NCBI RefSeq assembly: GCF_000012985.1
Contig: NC_007645.1
Span: 3,990,581 to 4,054,580 of the forward strand
Length of the DNA stretch: 64,000 nt
Source: Hahella chejuensis KCTC 2396
Lineage (GTDB): Bacteria > Pseudomonadota > Gammaproteobacteria > Pseudomonadales > Oleiphilaceae
Direction of reading: 5' to 3'
The translations under genes were made by a program, and so were the position numbers. Below, one piece after another: positions 38,638-47,292 of this stretch. How positions within the stretch are numbered: position 1 is the first letter of the stretch; each line of letters opens with the position of its first letter. Below the pieces are notes generated by a model that worked only from the letters and a program-made list of their open reading frames with translations, searched no databases and was not told where the DNA came from.

Positions 38638-39399
38638 TCAGGACTGCAGATTCAGTTGCATCACCGCGTAGGGGTCCAGGGCGATGGCCAGGGCGTTGTC
38701 GCCGTCTTTAAGCGCCTGCCGCGGCACTTTCAGTCTCAACTCGCCGGCGTCCGCATGCAGCACTTCCGCTTTCTGGTTATTGACCATGGCGGCCGGATAG
38801 CTGGTGCTTTGCTGCAAGACAAAGTTGCTGCCCCGCAGAGTCAGCTCCACCGCTTCCTCTTGTTCTGTCGCGCTCAGCGTGGACAATTGCGGCGACAGTT
38901 TGCGCCGCCGCGCCTTGTTGATCAGATTGGCGAGGTCGGAATAGTCGAGGCTTTTCTCGCCGCCGGTCTTCTCTTTCACCACGTTCTCAATATTCACATT
39001 GCGCTGATTCAATTTCTCCAGATCCCGCGTCGAGGTGACGCCGACCTTGCGCAGGCTTTGCTTCACCTCTTCATCCACCTCATCCAGGGTATCCAGTTGC
39101 ACATCATCCTTGTTGGGCGGCTCGTTGGCGTTCTCGCGAATCTGCCGATCGGTGATGGAGCCCAGTTGAAAGGAAATCCGTGAGCCGCCGGTCTCGCCGG
39201 GTTTCACCATCTGAAATTTCACCTTGCCGTCCTCCAACACCGGAAAAATATTCAGATCCAGCGCCACATCCTTTACGGTATAGGTCAGCTTGCGCGTCAG
39301 CCCCTTCAGGGACAGCGTGTCCTGCGCCTTATCCAGCTCCAGGATCAGGGAGTCCAGAAACTGCTCCAGATTCCAGGATTTGCTTTCACGCGTCGTCAT
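38638..39399 (-). CDS. Trypco2-like domain protein with C-terminal beta domain
   Basis: 253 residues. Residues about 8-90 (LEQFLDSLILELDKAQDTLS, TYTVKDVALDLNIFPV, GKVKFQMVKPGETGG, ISFQLGSITDRQIRE) have the helix-then-three-strand pattern of the trypsin-co-occurring Trypco2 domain; I judge this from pattern, with moderate trust. The middle is a charged helical region with a basic patch RRRKLSPQL; the last 70 residues look like an Ig-like or IPT-type strand domain (VELTLRGSNFVL, RLKVPRQALKDGDN). Soluble. ATG overlaps the upstream gene by 14 bases. A 101-base gap follows before the next gene. Confidence 0.75.
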   Translation of the reverse strand: MTTRESKSWNLEQFLDSLILELDKAQDTLSLKGLTRKLTYTVKDVALDLNIFPVLEDGKVKFQMVKPGETGGSRISFQLGSITDRQIRENANEPPNKDDVQLDTLDEVDEEVKQSLRKVGVTSTRDLEKLNQRNVNIENVVKEKTGGEKSLDYSDLANLINKARRRKLSPQLSTLSATEQEEAVELTLRGSNFVLQQSTSYPAAMVNNQKAEVLHADAGELRLKVPRQALKDGDNALAIALDPYAVMQLNLQS

Positions 39400-39760
39400 C
39401 GTCGTTCAACTCCAGAGTGACCCGCAGTCTGTGCAACACCGGTTGCACGCTGGTTTCGATCCATTGGGTCGGCGGCGCCACGCCAACAGTGAAAGCATCA
39501 TTGTCATCCCGGAGCGACTGCAGCTCGATGGGCATGTCCAGCGCCAGACGTTCGACGAACAGGCCCAACAATTGATCCGGCTGCGCCGGGTCGACGTCAA
39601 AGGCCAGTTGCGGCGTCAGAAAATCCTCCAGCATAGCCGCCAGACCAGGAAACCGGTCTTCCTCAGCAAGAAGCTCCTGATCCTGTGGCGCCACCGGCTC
39701 AGTGACGCCATCCTGATCCCCGGCCGCCGCATTCTGATTTGGATTCATGGAGTCGCTCAT
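39386..39760 (-). CDS. Small acidic protein of the protease operon
   Basis: 124 residues with an acidic, disordered N-terminus (about 1-40) and an acidic end (LELNDDDDA). Central segment FPGLAAMLEDFLTPQLAFDV and LRVTLELN suggest one small alpha/beta domain. No recognised family. Gene overlaps its downstream neighbour by 14 bases and lies 12 bases after the Arg-rich gene, which supports expression. Confidence 0.65.
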   Translation of the reverse strand: MSDSMNPNQNAAAGDQDGVTEPVAPQDQELLAEEDRFPGLAAMLEDFLTPQLAFDVDPAQPDQLLGLFVERLALDMPIELQSLRDDNDAFTVGVAPPTQWIETSVQPVLHRLRVTLELNDDDDA

Positions 39761-39772
39761 TGTCGGCCCGCC

Positions 39773-39970
39773 TTATTGCAGATAATTCCGCATGGGACGC
39801 CGACGCCGGGGTGGCGCATCGCGCTCCACCTGTACGGGAAACAGCGTCACTTTGTCATTGAACTCCACTTCCAGCCCCTGGAATTGATCCGCGATATCGC
39901 GCTCGGAAAAAGATCGGGCACGTAGCCGCGAGCGCAGTCGGGCGCGCGGCTGAGAATGTCTGTTTTTCAT
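39773..39970 (-). CDS. 65-residue Arg-rich protein
   Basis: 14 of 65 residues are Arg, concentrated at both ends (ARLRSRLRARSFSERD and PPRRRRPMRNYL). It contains ARSFSE, the motif found three times in the double protease. Its ATG overlaps the stop of the 705-residue gene by 4 bases (ATGA), good evidence that it is translated. Could bind the acidic tails of neighbouring proteins or nucleic acid; no direct evidence. Confidence 0.65.
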   Translation of the reverse strand: MKNRHSQPRARLRSRLRARSFSERDIADQFQGLEVEFNDKVTLFPVQVERDAPPRRRRPMRNYLQ

Positions 39971-42084
39971 GATTGTTTCACTCCCACAAAGTGCACCATG
40001 GCGGGCATGGGGAAACGAATACGCTCTTCCGACAGGCCGCCGATCACGCCGTTTTCATCCACATTTCCCGCCCGCACCATCACCAGGGTCTGCATCTTGA
40101 AGACAGGAAACGCCCACAATGCGGCGGACTCGCCGGGACGTCCGCGGATTTGCCCCTGATGCTGCGCCGCCTGATTAAAACGCTCGACAAAGTCTGCGCC
40201 GTTAAGCGCTTCCAGCGCCGCGTCGCTCAGCGCATCCTGATCCGGCGCCAGTCGCGTCATCAGGTGGTTCAGCGCATACAGGCTGTATTCATAGCCGCTG
40301 CGCAAACGGATATTGGCCCGCGGCCCTTCCTGTTCGGTGCGCACATCCGAGTCCAGTCTGGCGTTGCGATTGCGTTCTGGATTGAGAGTCAGGTAATAAC
40401 GGCTCTGGATATCCACTCGCCGCGTCTCGCTGTCGAATGGCGCCTCCCACAGACGATGCCAGTAATCCCGATAGGTTTCCCGGTCGCTCAGGGGGATGAG
40501 TTCACCGGTTTCCTCCACCCGGTCAAAACGATAGTCCCCCATCACACTGACGCTATGCTGCACGGAGGTTCCCCGGCTCTGCCCCCTGCTATTGCGCCAG
40601 ATCAGGGTGAGCACGACGATATAGTCTTTCTGCGGCGACAATCGCGCCGACACCGCCGCCTCCACGCGTGGGATAATCTCCAAGGGGCCGGCGCTGACGT
40701 CGCCCACCGGTTCGGCGTCCTCATGCACAATGCGTAAGTCGTCCGCCTGTTTGATCTGTAGCATCAGCTCGGCGTCGCGAATTGGTTGCGGCGTCTCCAC
40801 CGATAAAGGAAATTGCAACGGTGCGCCCTGCTGATACAGGGACACTTCACGCCCGAACACCACTTGCGTCGGCGCATGATCCAGCATCAGGCGCACGCTG
40901 CGGACACGCTTGTAGTCGCGTCCGCGTCGGGCGGTCATGCCCAGACTTAATCCCGCCAGCAACTGATGCAGCGCCGGATCGTCCACGCCAGGATTCAAGG
41001 CGCGCAGGTGCTCATGCAACTGCTGATCCGCCTGCAATCCCAAGCGGGCGAAGTCGGTGATGCCGTTGATAATCTGTCCGGTCATGCGCTGTGGCGCGTC
41101 GATGATGCTCTGCACTGTCTGCGGACTCAGCACCTGCTGCAGTAAAGGCATCAACGCAGGCAGCGCCGCCAATAACGCCGGGGCGACTTGGGCCTGACTG
41201 TATTGTGAGCGCGCCAGACTGAGCCTGCGACGACCGGGTCGTTTCAACGACAGCGCACTGGCGCGGGCGGTCGTTCCGCCTTGCGCTGCGGAGCCGGCCT
41301 GAATCAATTGCATGATCTGACGCATATTGTCCGGGGTGAGGATCTGTTGCGATGCGGGACCTGCCGCCCGCAGGGCCTGTTCCGCCAGATTAGCGATTTG
41401 CGCCACGGCGGTCTGGGTCCCGGCGTCCGCACGCGGCGCGCCGCCGCCGGATACGCTGCGCACCACCTGCCCCGCCACTTGTCCTACGGCAGGCGCTACG
41501 CCGGCCAATAGAGAACCGATCGCCGGGGCCAGCATGGGCAGCAGGCTGGGCAGCGCGCCCACTATCGCATCAATAAACATGGGCCGGCTCAAACGCCTTT
41601 CCCGTAGATGAAAAGGCGCGTTATCCACTTGCCGCGCCATGGCTGTCTGTCTTTGATATGCAGGGGATACGGCTGTCATGATGCTGTCCTTTTTGCTTGC
41701 CTGTGTCGCCCCTAACGCCAGTCCCGCCGGTGGCGGCGGCTCGCCGCCCAGATCGCTGAGCAGGGAGACCGGCAGGGTCTCCACCGCAGAGATGGCGGGA
41801 CCGGCGCCGTTGTCATCCCGATAGCTGGTGATTTGCAGCGCGCGCTTCTCCCGCGACAGCATGGCGCGGGGGATGACGAACTCGCCGCGCCCCCTCGCCT
41901 CCGGCCGCAACGGACCGATCAGGCTGGAGCGCCCGGCCGCGCCGGTCAGTCGCGGCAGTCCGTTGGCGGTCTCGCTCTCGCCCTCCCCCAGGCTCCAGCG
42001 CAGATAACGGTTATGACCAATGTCGAACCGCACTGCGACGCCTTCGGGTCCAGGCACAACCGCCAGGATCAGCGCCAGCGCCAC
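39967..42084 (-). CDS. 705-residue operon protein with two hydrophobic repeats, unknown family
   Basis: Largest protein of the operon. Residues 1-120 form a beta-rich domain (VRFDIGHNRYLRWSLGEGE). Two hydrophobic segments follow, each led by a basic motif: RERRLSRPMF then about 170-208 (ALPSLLPMLAPAIGSLLAG), and GRRRLSLARS then about 299-322 (ALLAALPALMPLLQQVLS), an internal duplication. C-terminal half (about 390-705) is beta-rich, ending with AMVHFVGVKQS. GTG start three bases after the preceding stop. No signal peptide of the classic kind. The hydrophobic parts may be membrane-associated or buried in an oligomer. Family not recognised. Confidence 0.7.
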   Translation of the reverse strand: MALALILAVVPGPEGVAVRFDIGHNRYLRWSLGEGESETANGLPRLTGAAGRSSLIGPLRPEARGRGEFVIPRAMLSREKRALQITSYRDDNGAGPAISAVETLPVSLLSDLGGEPPPPAGLALGATQASKKDSIMTAVSPAYQRQTAMARQVDNAPFHLRERRLSRPMFIDAIVGALPSLLPMLAPAIGSLLAGVAPAVGQVAGQVVRSVSGGGAPRADAGTQTAVAQIANLAEQALRAAGPASQQILTPDNMRQIMQLIQAGSAAQGGTTARASALSLKRPGRRRLSLARSQYSQAQVAPALLAALPALMPLLQQVLSPQTVQSIIDAPQRMTGQIINGITDFARLGLQADQQLHEHLRALNPGVDDPALHQLLAGLSLGMTARRGRDYKRVRSVRLMLDHAPTQVVFGREVSLYQQGAPLQFPLSVETPQPIRDAELMLQIKQADDLRIVHEDAEPVGDVSAGPLEIIPRVEAAVSARLSPQKDYIVVLTLIWRNSRGQSRGTSVQHSVSVMGDYRFDRVEETGELIPLSDRETYRDYWHRLWEAPFDSETRRVDIQSRYYLTLNPERNRNARLDSDVRTEQEGPRANIRLRSGYEYSLYALNHLMTRLAPDQDALSDAALEALNGADFVERFNQAAQHQGQIRGRPGESAALWAFPVFKMQTLVMVRAGNVDENGVIGGLSEERIRFPMPAMVHFVGVKQS

Positions 42085-42087
42085 GGT

Positions 42088-43206
42088 TTATCTTCCCGCT
42101 ACCGGCGCTGGCGGAGCGGCTGCCGGCGCCGCGCCCGGTTGCGCACCCGGTTGCTGCGAGGGACCAAGGCGCGCGCCGCCGTCGTTGCCGCCCTGATACA
42201 GCGCGGCGAAGTTATCCAGCTTGAAGTAGTCGGATTTGAAGGTGATATCCACCGAGCCCGCGACCTTCGCCGCCAGCTCCGTATTCGCCACGCTCTTGGC
42301 GCTGGACACAGAGATTTTGGTTTTGCGCGTGCTGGAGGTATGACCGCCTTTGGGGCCGCCGAAGATGGCGCCGATCAGGCCGCCGCTGGCGCTGACGCTG
42401 TTGCTGGAGGACTTCAGTTCCTGCAACGCCGCCTTGTCCGCCTTTTGCACCTGTTCAGTCGCCTTGATGTCGAACAACACGGAGGCTTTCACGTTTCCTC
42501 GCTCCACCACCAGACGGGTGATGCCCATCAGGATGGTTTCACGCAGCATGGCGCGCTGCTCTTTCGCCATTTGAATCTTGGCGTCCATAATGCGGGCTTT
42601 GACCTGATTGTCCCCCAGATCCACCGGATCGCCGTTTCTGTCGGTCAGCACCACTTTGCGCGAGCCGTCGGCGTTTTCCTCATCACTGAAGTCCAGGCCG
42701 AATTCATCGCTGTTGTTTTCCGCCAGATAACCGAACGAAGCGGTGTCGTCGATGGCGTTGATGAATTTGGAGACGGACTGGGTCGCCGCCTTCAACAGCT
42801 TCTGATAGGACTCCATCTGCGCCAGGGTGACTTCCAGGTTGGCGTCGAACACGCCTTTAAGCAGGTCTTTGACGAAGCCGGGAAAATCCACCTCGTCAAT
42901 AAAGCCGCCCGCCAGTTCGCCGGCCTGATCGATGCGTTCGTTTTTATGGCGATCGTCGTCGATCATGTCGCTGGCTTTTTTCGGTCCCGCCATGGCCTGG
43001 CTTGGCAGACTCTGCTGGCGGCCATAGGGCGCGGGATGATGCGCGCCGCCATTGGCGTTCAGCGCCAGTTGCTGGTAGTTCTGCCGGTAAACGTCCAGGT
43101 ACAAGGCCTTTTGGTCTTCAATCCCCAACTGGTGAAATGTGGCCGACTGGGCCAAAGTCCTGCGCGTATATTCTCTTGCAATGTCTTTGATAGCCTGTTC
43201 ACTCAT
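42088..43206 (-). CDS. Operon protein with DUF2589-like layout
   Basis: 372 residues. N-terminal helical region (KDIAREYTRRTLAQSATFHQ), then amphipathic helices (VDFPGFVKDLLKGVFDANLE, AQMESYQKLLKAATQSVSKF) and strands (VERGNVKASVLFDIKATEQV, NTELAAKVAGSVDITFKSDY). The order helix / long insert / two beta segments with a Ser/Gly-rich gap resembles DUF2589 proteins, but I would not assign it without a profile search. Pro/Ala-rich C-terminus (QPGAQPGAAPAAAPPAP). Unknown role. Confidence 0.65.
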   Translation of the reverse strand: MSEQAIKDIAREYTRRTLAQSATFHQLGIEDQKALYLDVYRQNYQQLALNANGGAHHPAPYGRQQSLPSQAMAGPKKASDMIDDDRHKNERIDQAGELAGGFIDEVDFPGFVKDLLKGVFDANLEVTLAQMESYQKLLKAATQSVSKFINAIDDTASFGYLAENNSDEFGLDFSDEENADGSRKVVLTDRNGDPVDLGDNQVKARIMDAKIQMAKEQRAMLRETILMGITRLVVERGNVKASVLFDIKATEQVQKADKAALQELKSSSNSVSASGGLIGAIFGGPKGGHTSSTRKTKISVSSAKSVANTELAAKVAGSVDITFKSDYFKLDNFAALYQGGNDGGARLGPSQQPGAQPGAAPAAAPPAPVAGR

Positions 43207-43232
43207 GCGACTGGGCTCCCTGTTGGCCTGGG

Positions 43233-44435
43233 TTAGAAATCGTCGTCCTCGTCGGCGAATTCGAAGTCATCCTCTTCCGCAAACTCATCCATTTCCTGGT
43301 CGGATGCGGAGGTGAAGTTGAGGATGTAGGACTCGGCCGCCTGCAGGAAGGCGATGAAATCCTCCTGCCGCACCGCCGCTTCATTGAAGTTAGCGATCCA
43401 CTGGAAGATGCGGTTGCCGTCCACCGCCAGAGAGCGATGCGCAGCGATATTGGGGGAAGCGCCAAATTCTTCCTTGGACAGCCGTTCGATCACCGTCCAC
43501 AGGCTCTTACGGCGATTGCCGCCGAAGTAGGACATGATTTCGTCATCCTTCAGGATTTCGAAGCACTCCTGCAGTTGCGCATAGAATTCTCGCGCCTGCA
43601 CATGGGCCATGCCGGTGCAGTATTCCGTCAGGTTGTATTGCAGCTCGCGAGTAGCCTGATAAATACGTGAGCGGGACACGGGAGAAAACTCCCCGGCGCC
43701 GTCGTCGACTTTTTCGGTCTTGTCTATGTATTCCGCCACTTCCGCCATCAGGTTGCGCCACAACAAGGGGAAAGGCTCGTTGACCACCATGCGCGACAGC
43801 ACTTCGGTGGAGCCTTTGCTCAACACCCGGCGATACACCATGCCGCGTTCGTCGAGCGAGGCGCGCTCTTCCCGCAGCTTCCAGTAACGGTATAGGCGGG
43901 CGGCCGCCGGACCTTCCACCACATCGATGGAGCCTGCGGCCCAGTTCAGCACCAGCGCATCCACCAGACGGAACACGCCCAGGCGTTCGCCGAATTCGAA
44001 GATGTAATCCAGCGCGCCCGCCGCGAGAATATTCTCTTTGACGACGCCCTGCTCTTCCACATCCTCGAAGTGGTCGACGCTGAAGTCCCATTGTCCGAAA
44101 CCGCGCCCGCCGCCTTTGCGCCGCGCCGCGTCCAGTGGGTCTTCCTCTCCGCCGGCGGTGCTCAGGGCATAGTCATAGGCGAGCGCGAAATGTTCGTCGT
44201 AGCCGCCCTTCTTAAGCTTGTCGATGTCGTCGATCTGTACGCCGCGATCCAGCAGGTAATCGATCATCGCCGCTTTGACTTCCGGCGTGAACCGGGACTT
44301 TTCGATCTCGTTGCTCTCGATATAGATTTCGAGCAACGCTGGCAGCTGCCCCTGCTCGTTCACCGAATTAATCAGTTTTAATACCGCGGCCTCCAGGGCG
44401 CCGGGGTTAAGCGAGATTTTTGTATTGCTAGGCAT
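43233..44435 (-). CDS. 400-residue helical protein with strongly acidic C-terminal tail
   Basis: Mostly alpha-helical and soluble. Notable segments: ALLEIYIESNEIEKSRFTPE, GALDYIFEFGERLGVFRLVD, REFYAQLQECFEILKDDE. The last 25 residues are very acidic, from SDQEMDEFAEED to FADEDDDF. Such tails often bind basic partners; the Arg-rich 65-residue protein of this operon would be one. No enzyme motif recognised. 26 bases before the next gene. Confidence 0.7.
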   Translation of the reverse strand: MPSNTKISLNPGALEAAVLKLINSVNEQGQLPALLEIYIESNEIEKSRFTPEVKAAMIDYLLDRGVQIDDIDKLKKGGYDEHFALAYDYALSTAGGEEDPLDAARRKGGGRGFGQWDFSVDHFEDVEEQGVVKENILAAGALDYIFEFGERLGVFRLVDALVLNWAAGSIDVVEGPAAARLYRYWKLREERASLDERGMVYRRVLSKGSTEVLSRMVVNEPFPLLWRNLMAEVAEYIDKTEKVDDGAGEFSPVSRSRIYQATRELQYNLTEYCTGMAHVQAREFYAQLQECFEILKDDEIMSYFGGNRRKSLWTVIERLSKEEFGASPNIAAHRSLAVDGNRIFQWIANFNEAAVRQEDFIAFLQAAESYILNFTSASDQEMDEFAEEDDFEFADEDDDF

Positions 44436-44456
44436 GGTTGACGTCCCGTTCGCTGA

Positions 44457-45041
44457 TTACAGGCCGGCGCGAACCTGATGCGCAATCAGGTCGCACAATA
44501 CATTGTCTTCGGCAAAATTGATGCGGTGCTTGGCCCCCACCAGTTTCACCACCTCCTGGGCGAATCGGTCGAGAGGACCGTCTTCGCGCTCCAGCTCGAA
44601 CAACACCGAATCGGTGAATCCCATTTCGTCCTTCACTTCCTCATCCGCGCCGCTGCAACTCAGCAACTTGTTCAACAACGCCGGATACACCGCCGCCAAC
44701 ACCACGCGTTTGCTTTCGCTGATGCGCAGGCTGTTGATGCGTTTGATCACCCGGTCCAGCTCCGTCGCCCAGCCCTTGCGGGTGATGAGCTTACGCAGCG
44801 TGTTCTCATTGGTGGAATAAGCTTCTTTCACCTTGCTAAGCGCCGCTTCCGCCAGTGGGTCGATCTTGCTGGCGCGGACGTTCACCTTGAGCAGATTGCT
44901 CTCCGCGTCCGGCCGTTGCTTCTCCAGCAATTTGCTCCACTCGTTCTTCAAGTCGCCGAAGTCGAGAGCGGACGACGCCGTGACGGTGGTTCCCGCCGCA
45001 GTGCGGGCGGAGGACTCTTTCTTCTCTTCAGTGGTAGCCAT
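44457..45041 (-). CDS. 194-residue helical protein of the protease operon
   Basis: After a disordered N-terminus (ATTEEKKESSARTAAGTTV) the chain is helical: FGDLKNEWSKLLEKQRPD, LRKLITRKGWATELDRVIKR, KRVVLAAVYPALLNKLLSCS. Its pattern of heptads suggests packing with partner helices. Start set at the ATG at 45041, with AGGAGAG upstream and a 14-base overlap with the subtilase gene. Family not recognised. Confidence 0.7.
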   Translation of the reverse strand: MATTEEKKESSARTAAGTTVTASSALDFGDLKNEWSKLLEKQRPDAESNLLKVNVRASKIDPLAEAALSKVKEAYSTNENTLRKLITRKGWATELDRVIKRINSLRISESKRVVLAAVYPALLNKLLSCSGADEEVKDEMGFTDSVLFELEREDGPLDRFAQEVVKLVGAKHRINFAEDNVLCDLIAHQVRAGL

Positions 45042-46347
45042 ATCGTTCTCTCCTTTGGCCAAGCTTGAACTCGAGATAACGCATCGCATCCGCCAGATTC
45101 AGTCTCCCGTATCCGGCTTTGCGGTGTTTGAAGCGATTGTCGATTTTGTCGCTGGTGTGCTTGAGGATATGTTTGATCTGCCCGTCGGACAGGGTGCGTC
45201 CGGCTTTGCGGGCATAGGATTTCAGCAACGCCACAGCGCCGGTTATGAAGGGCGCGGCGTGGGAGGTGCCGGTTGAAAACGCGTATTCGTTGTCCAGATA
45301 GGCGCTGTAGACGTCAACGCCGGGAGCGATAAAGGAGACCTGGTCTCCGTAGGTGGAAAAGTCCGCAACTTGCCCTTGCGCGTCCATTGCGCCGACAGCG
45401 ATGACTGTTTCAAACGCGCCGGGGTAATACATTTCCTGTAGCCCGTCGTTGCCGGACGCCGCCACGATGGTGACTCCTTTCCGATAAGCGTAGTCGATAA
45501 CTTCCTGGTGAGGTAGGCCGCCCCCCTCATGTCTTACGCCTAATGACATGTTGATCACATGCGCCCCTTGATCCACCGCATATTTAACGCCCGCGTTAAT
45601 ATTTTCGATGAGCCCGGCGCCGACTCGACGCCCTTGTTTTTCCATGGCGGCCAGCACTCGCACGGGGATGAGTTTGCAACGGGGGGCGACGCCTCCCGGC
45701 ATGCCCTGCCCTTTACCGACGATAATGCCGGCTACATGGGTGCCATGGCCGACTTCGTCATCGGCGATGGCGTCCGCGTCGATATAGTCGCCGATGAATT
45801 CACTGGCGCCGTCGAGAATGTTGACGAAGTCATAGCCGCCGCGGATAGCATGGCGTAACTCGGGATGATCCAGCTCGACGCCGGTATCCAATACCGCCAC
45901 CACAATGTCGCTGTCGCCCTGGCTGAACGCCTGCGCCTCCTCCAGAAATATCGCTTCCCGCGAGCCGCGGTCAGTACGCGCGCTCATGGCTGCGCTGCGG
46001 GGATTCAGCTCCATTTGCCCGATATCGCCGGGAGCGGCGTCCTCCACCTCCGGCAGCAGGCGAATTGCAGAAATCAGATCAGGCGGAATATCGCCATCGC
46101 GGGTCAAAATCAGCCGATAGACGCGGTTCAAGCCGCTGGCGACCTCCTCTTCAGACCAGTTCGTCCCGGCGGGCTGATATTCCCGCGTGGCGAAAAAGGA
46201 CAGTCGATGTTGATGAAAGATACGATCAACGTCCGGCAGAAAACGCTCACGCTCCAGTCGCCGGTCGCCCAGCAACTGCTGCCAATGAGGCAGATCCTCC
46301 AGCGCCGCCACTGGCCGCCGCAATTTGATACGCACGTGGTTCTTCAT
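45028..46347 (-). CDS. Cytoplasmic subtilisin-like serine protease (S8)
   Basis: 439 residues, no signal peptide. Catalytic triad complete: Asp154 in VAVLDTGVELDHP, His201 in VGHGTHVAGI, Ser362 in TGTSHAAPFITGA; oxyanion Asn300 in AASGN. Residues 1-115 are a prodomain-like region (LEDLPHWQQLLGDRRLERER). First gene of the operon, start at the ATG at 46347; the frame extends further but the upstream part is not protease-like. The absence of a leader implies it acts inside the cell, perhaps on operon partners. Translational coupling with the next gene (14-base overlap). Confidence 0.9.
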   Translation of the reverse strand: MKNHVRIKLRRPVAALEDLPHWQQLLGDRRLERERFLPDVDRIFHQHRLSFFATREYQPAGTNWSEEEVASGLNRVYRLILTRDGDIPPDLISAIRLLPEVEDAAPGDIGQMELNPRSAAMSARTDRGSREAIFLEEAQAFSQGDSDIVVAVLDTGVELDHPELRHAIRGGYDFVNILDGASEFIGDYIDADAIADDEVGHGTHVAGIIVGKGQGMPGGVAPRCKLIPVRVLAAMEKQGRRVGAGLIENINAGVKYAVDQGAHVINMSLGVRHEGGGLPHQEVIDYAYRKGVTIVAASGNDGLQEMYYPGAFETVIAVGAMDAQGQVADFSTYGDQVSFIAPGVDVYSAYLDNEYAFSTGTSHAAPFITGAVALLKSYARKAGRTLSDGQIKHILKHTSDKIDNRFKHRKAGYGRLNLADAMRYLEFKLGQRRERYGYH

Positions 46348-46938
46348 TGTTATAGATTCGATCCGCTGAATTCTTGCGCATACGATCGCTGATTTTAGGT
46401 GAGCTATGCGTGAGCAAGCTTCATTCCACTTTTCCAGGCAATCAGCCACGTCCGAACGCGCCGGGCGACACCCGCGTTTTACGTTAAACCCAAGCAAAGA
46501 TTTGGGGCGAAAAGCGGGTCTATTCAGACCCGCAAGAACCAGTCAGCTAGCAATAAATAGCCCCACCTTTCTTCGAGCTCACCGAGCCAGAATCAGCAAT
46601 GCAGCAACAATGCAGTAACGCTGACCCGCGGTGGGTTATTTTTCACCCAGACTGGGGCGCCAGTGCGCCAGAATTTATGTCATTAGTTAGTGTATGAACG
46701 CCTGCAGTGAGTGGGATTAGAAACTCAAAATGGGTAAAATAGCGCCCAACCAGCGAACCGGCTCCACGCCGGGCACACAATCGCCCAACAACAGGACTAT
46801 TCGGAAACTCCCATGGACGAACCTCCCATCGACAAAAACAGCCCTTTAATCAACACCTTTCCTGACGCCGCGAACCTGTTCGCCGCCTCAACCAAATAAG
46901 TTAGCAAAATAGTAGTGATAAGCAGTTGGAACTCCCCC
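46348..46938. other. Intergenic leader of the protease operon and of the zinc-ribbon gene
   Basis: No gene. On the minus strand this is the leader of the S8 operon; a hairpin GCGGGTCT/AGACCCGC (46514-46533, 4-base loop) lies about 170 bases before the protease start. The part right of 46600 is AT-richer and holds nothing I recognise apart from a likely promoter for the rightward zinc-ribbon gene. Confidence 0.45.
46514..46533 (-). promoter_or_regulatory. Hairpin in the leader of the ten-gene operon
   Basis: Perfect 8-bp GC stem with loop ATTC and no U tract. Candidate for a regulatory RNA structure or protein-binding dyad upstream of the S8 gene; functional evidence is lacking. Confidence 0.4.
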
Positions 46939-47268
46939 ATGAACCTCTATGACCTTTTTCAAAACTTCAAAATCTCCCGAGCCCATGGCGAAGCGCGCAA
47001 TGCCAAAACCAGGGCGGAAGGCATCGCCGTAGACGTGCGCCTGTTAGAGAAAAAAGTGGAAAAACTATCCCACCTTTGCCAGGCCATGTGGGAAATCATG
47101 GAGGAAGATGGCTGCTCCAGCGCCAGACTAAAAGCCAAACTGGCGGAAGTTGAAAAGAAATCCCAAACCACATCCGGCAAAGCGACCGTGGTTTGCGACG
47201 AGTGTGGACAAAAAGTCAGCGCCCGGGCGATAAGTTGTTTTAACTGTGGGGCGAAGCTGAATGGCTAA
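46939..47268 (+). CDS. Small zinc-ribbon protein with coiled coil
   Basis: 109 residues. Residues about 15-75 form an amphipathic helix that may be a coiled coil (VDVRLLEKKVEKLSHLCQAM, LKAKLAEVEKKSQ). The C-terminal 30 residues hold CDECGQKVSARAISCFNCGAK: a CxxC-x(11)-CxxC zinc ribbon. Start at the ATG at 46939. Function unknown; first gene of the AT-rich accessory region and 24 bases upstream of the duplicated gene. Confidence 0.65.
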   Translation: MNLYDLFQNFKISRAHGEARNAKTRAEGIAVDVRLLEKKVEKLSHLCQAMWEIMEEDGCSSARLKAKLAEVEKKSQTTSGKATVVCDECGQKVSARAISCFNCGAKLNG

Positions 47269-47292
47269 TGACGCAACCACTGGGCTTTTACT

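Noticed and set aside
35476-46347. Extracellular contractile injection or phage tail cluster
   Set aside because: No sheath, tube, baseplate, LysM/spike or AAA+ ATPase gene is present among the ten genes.
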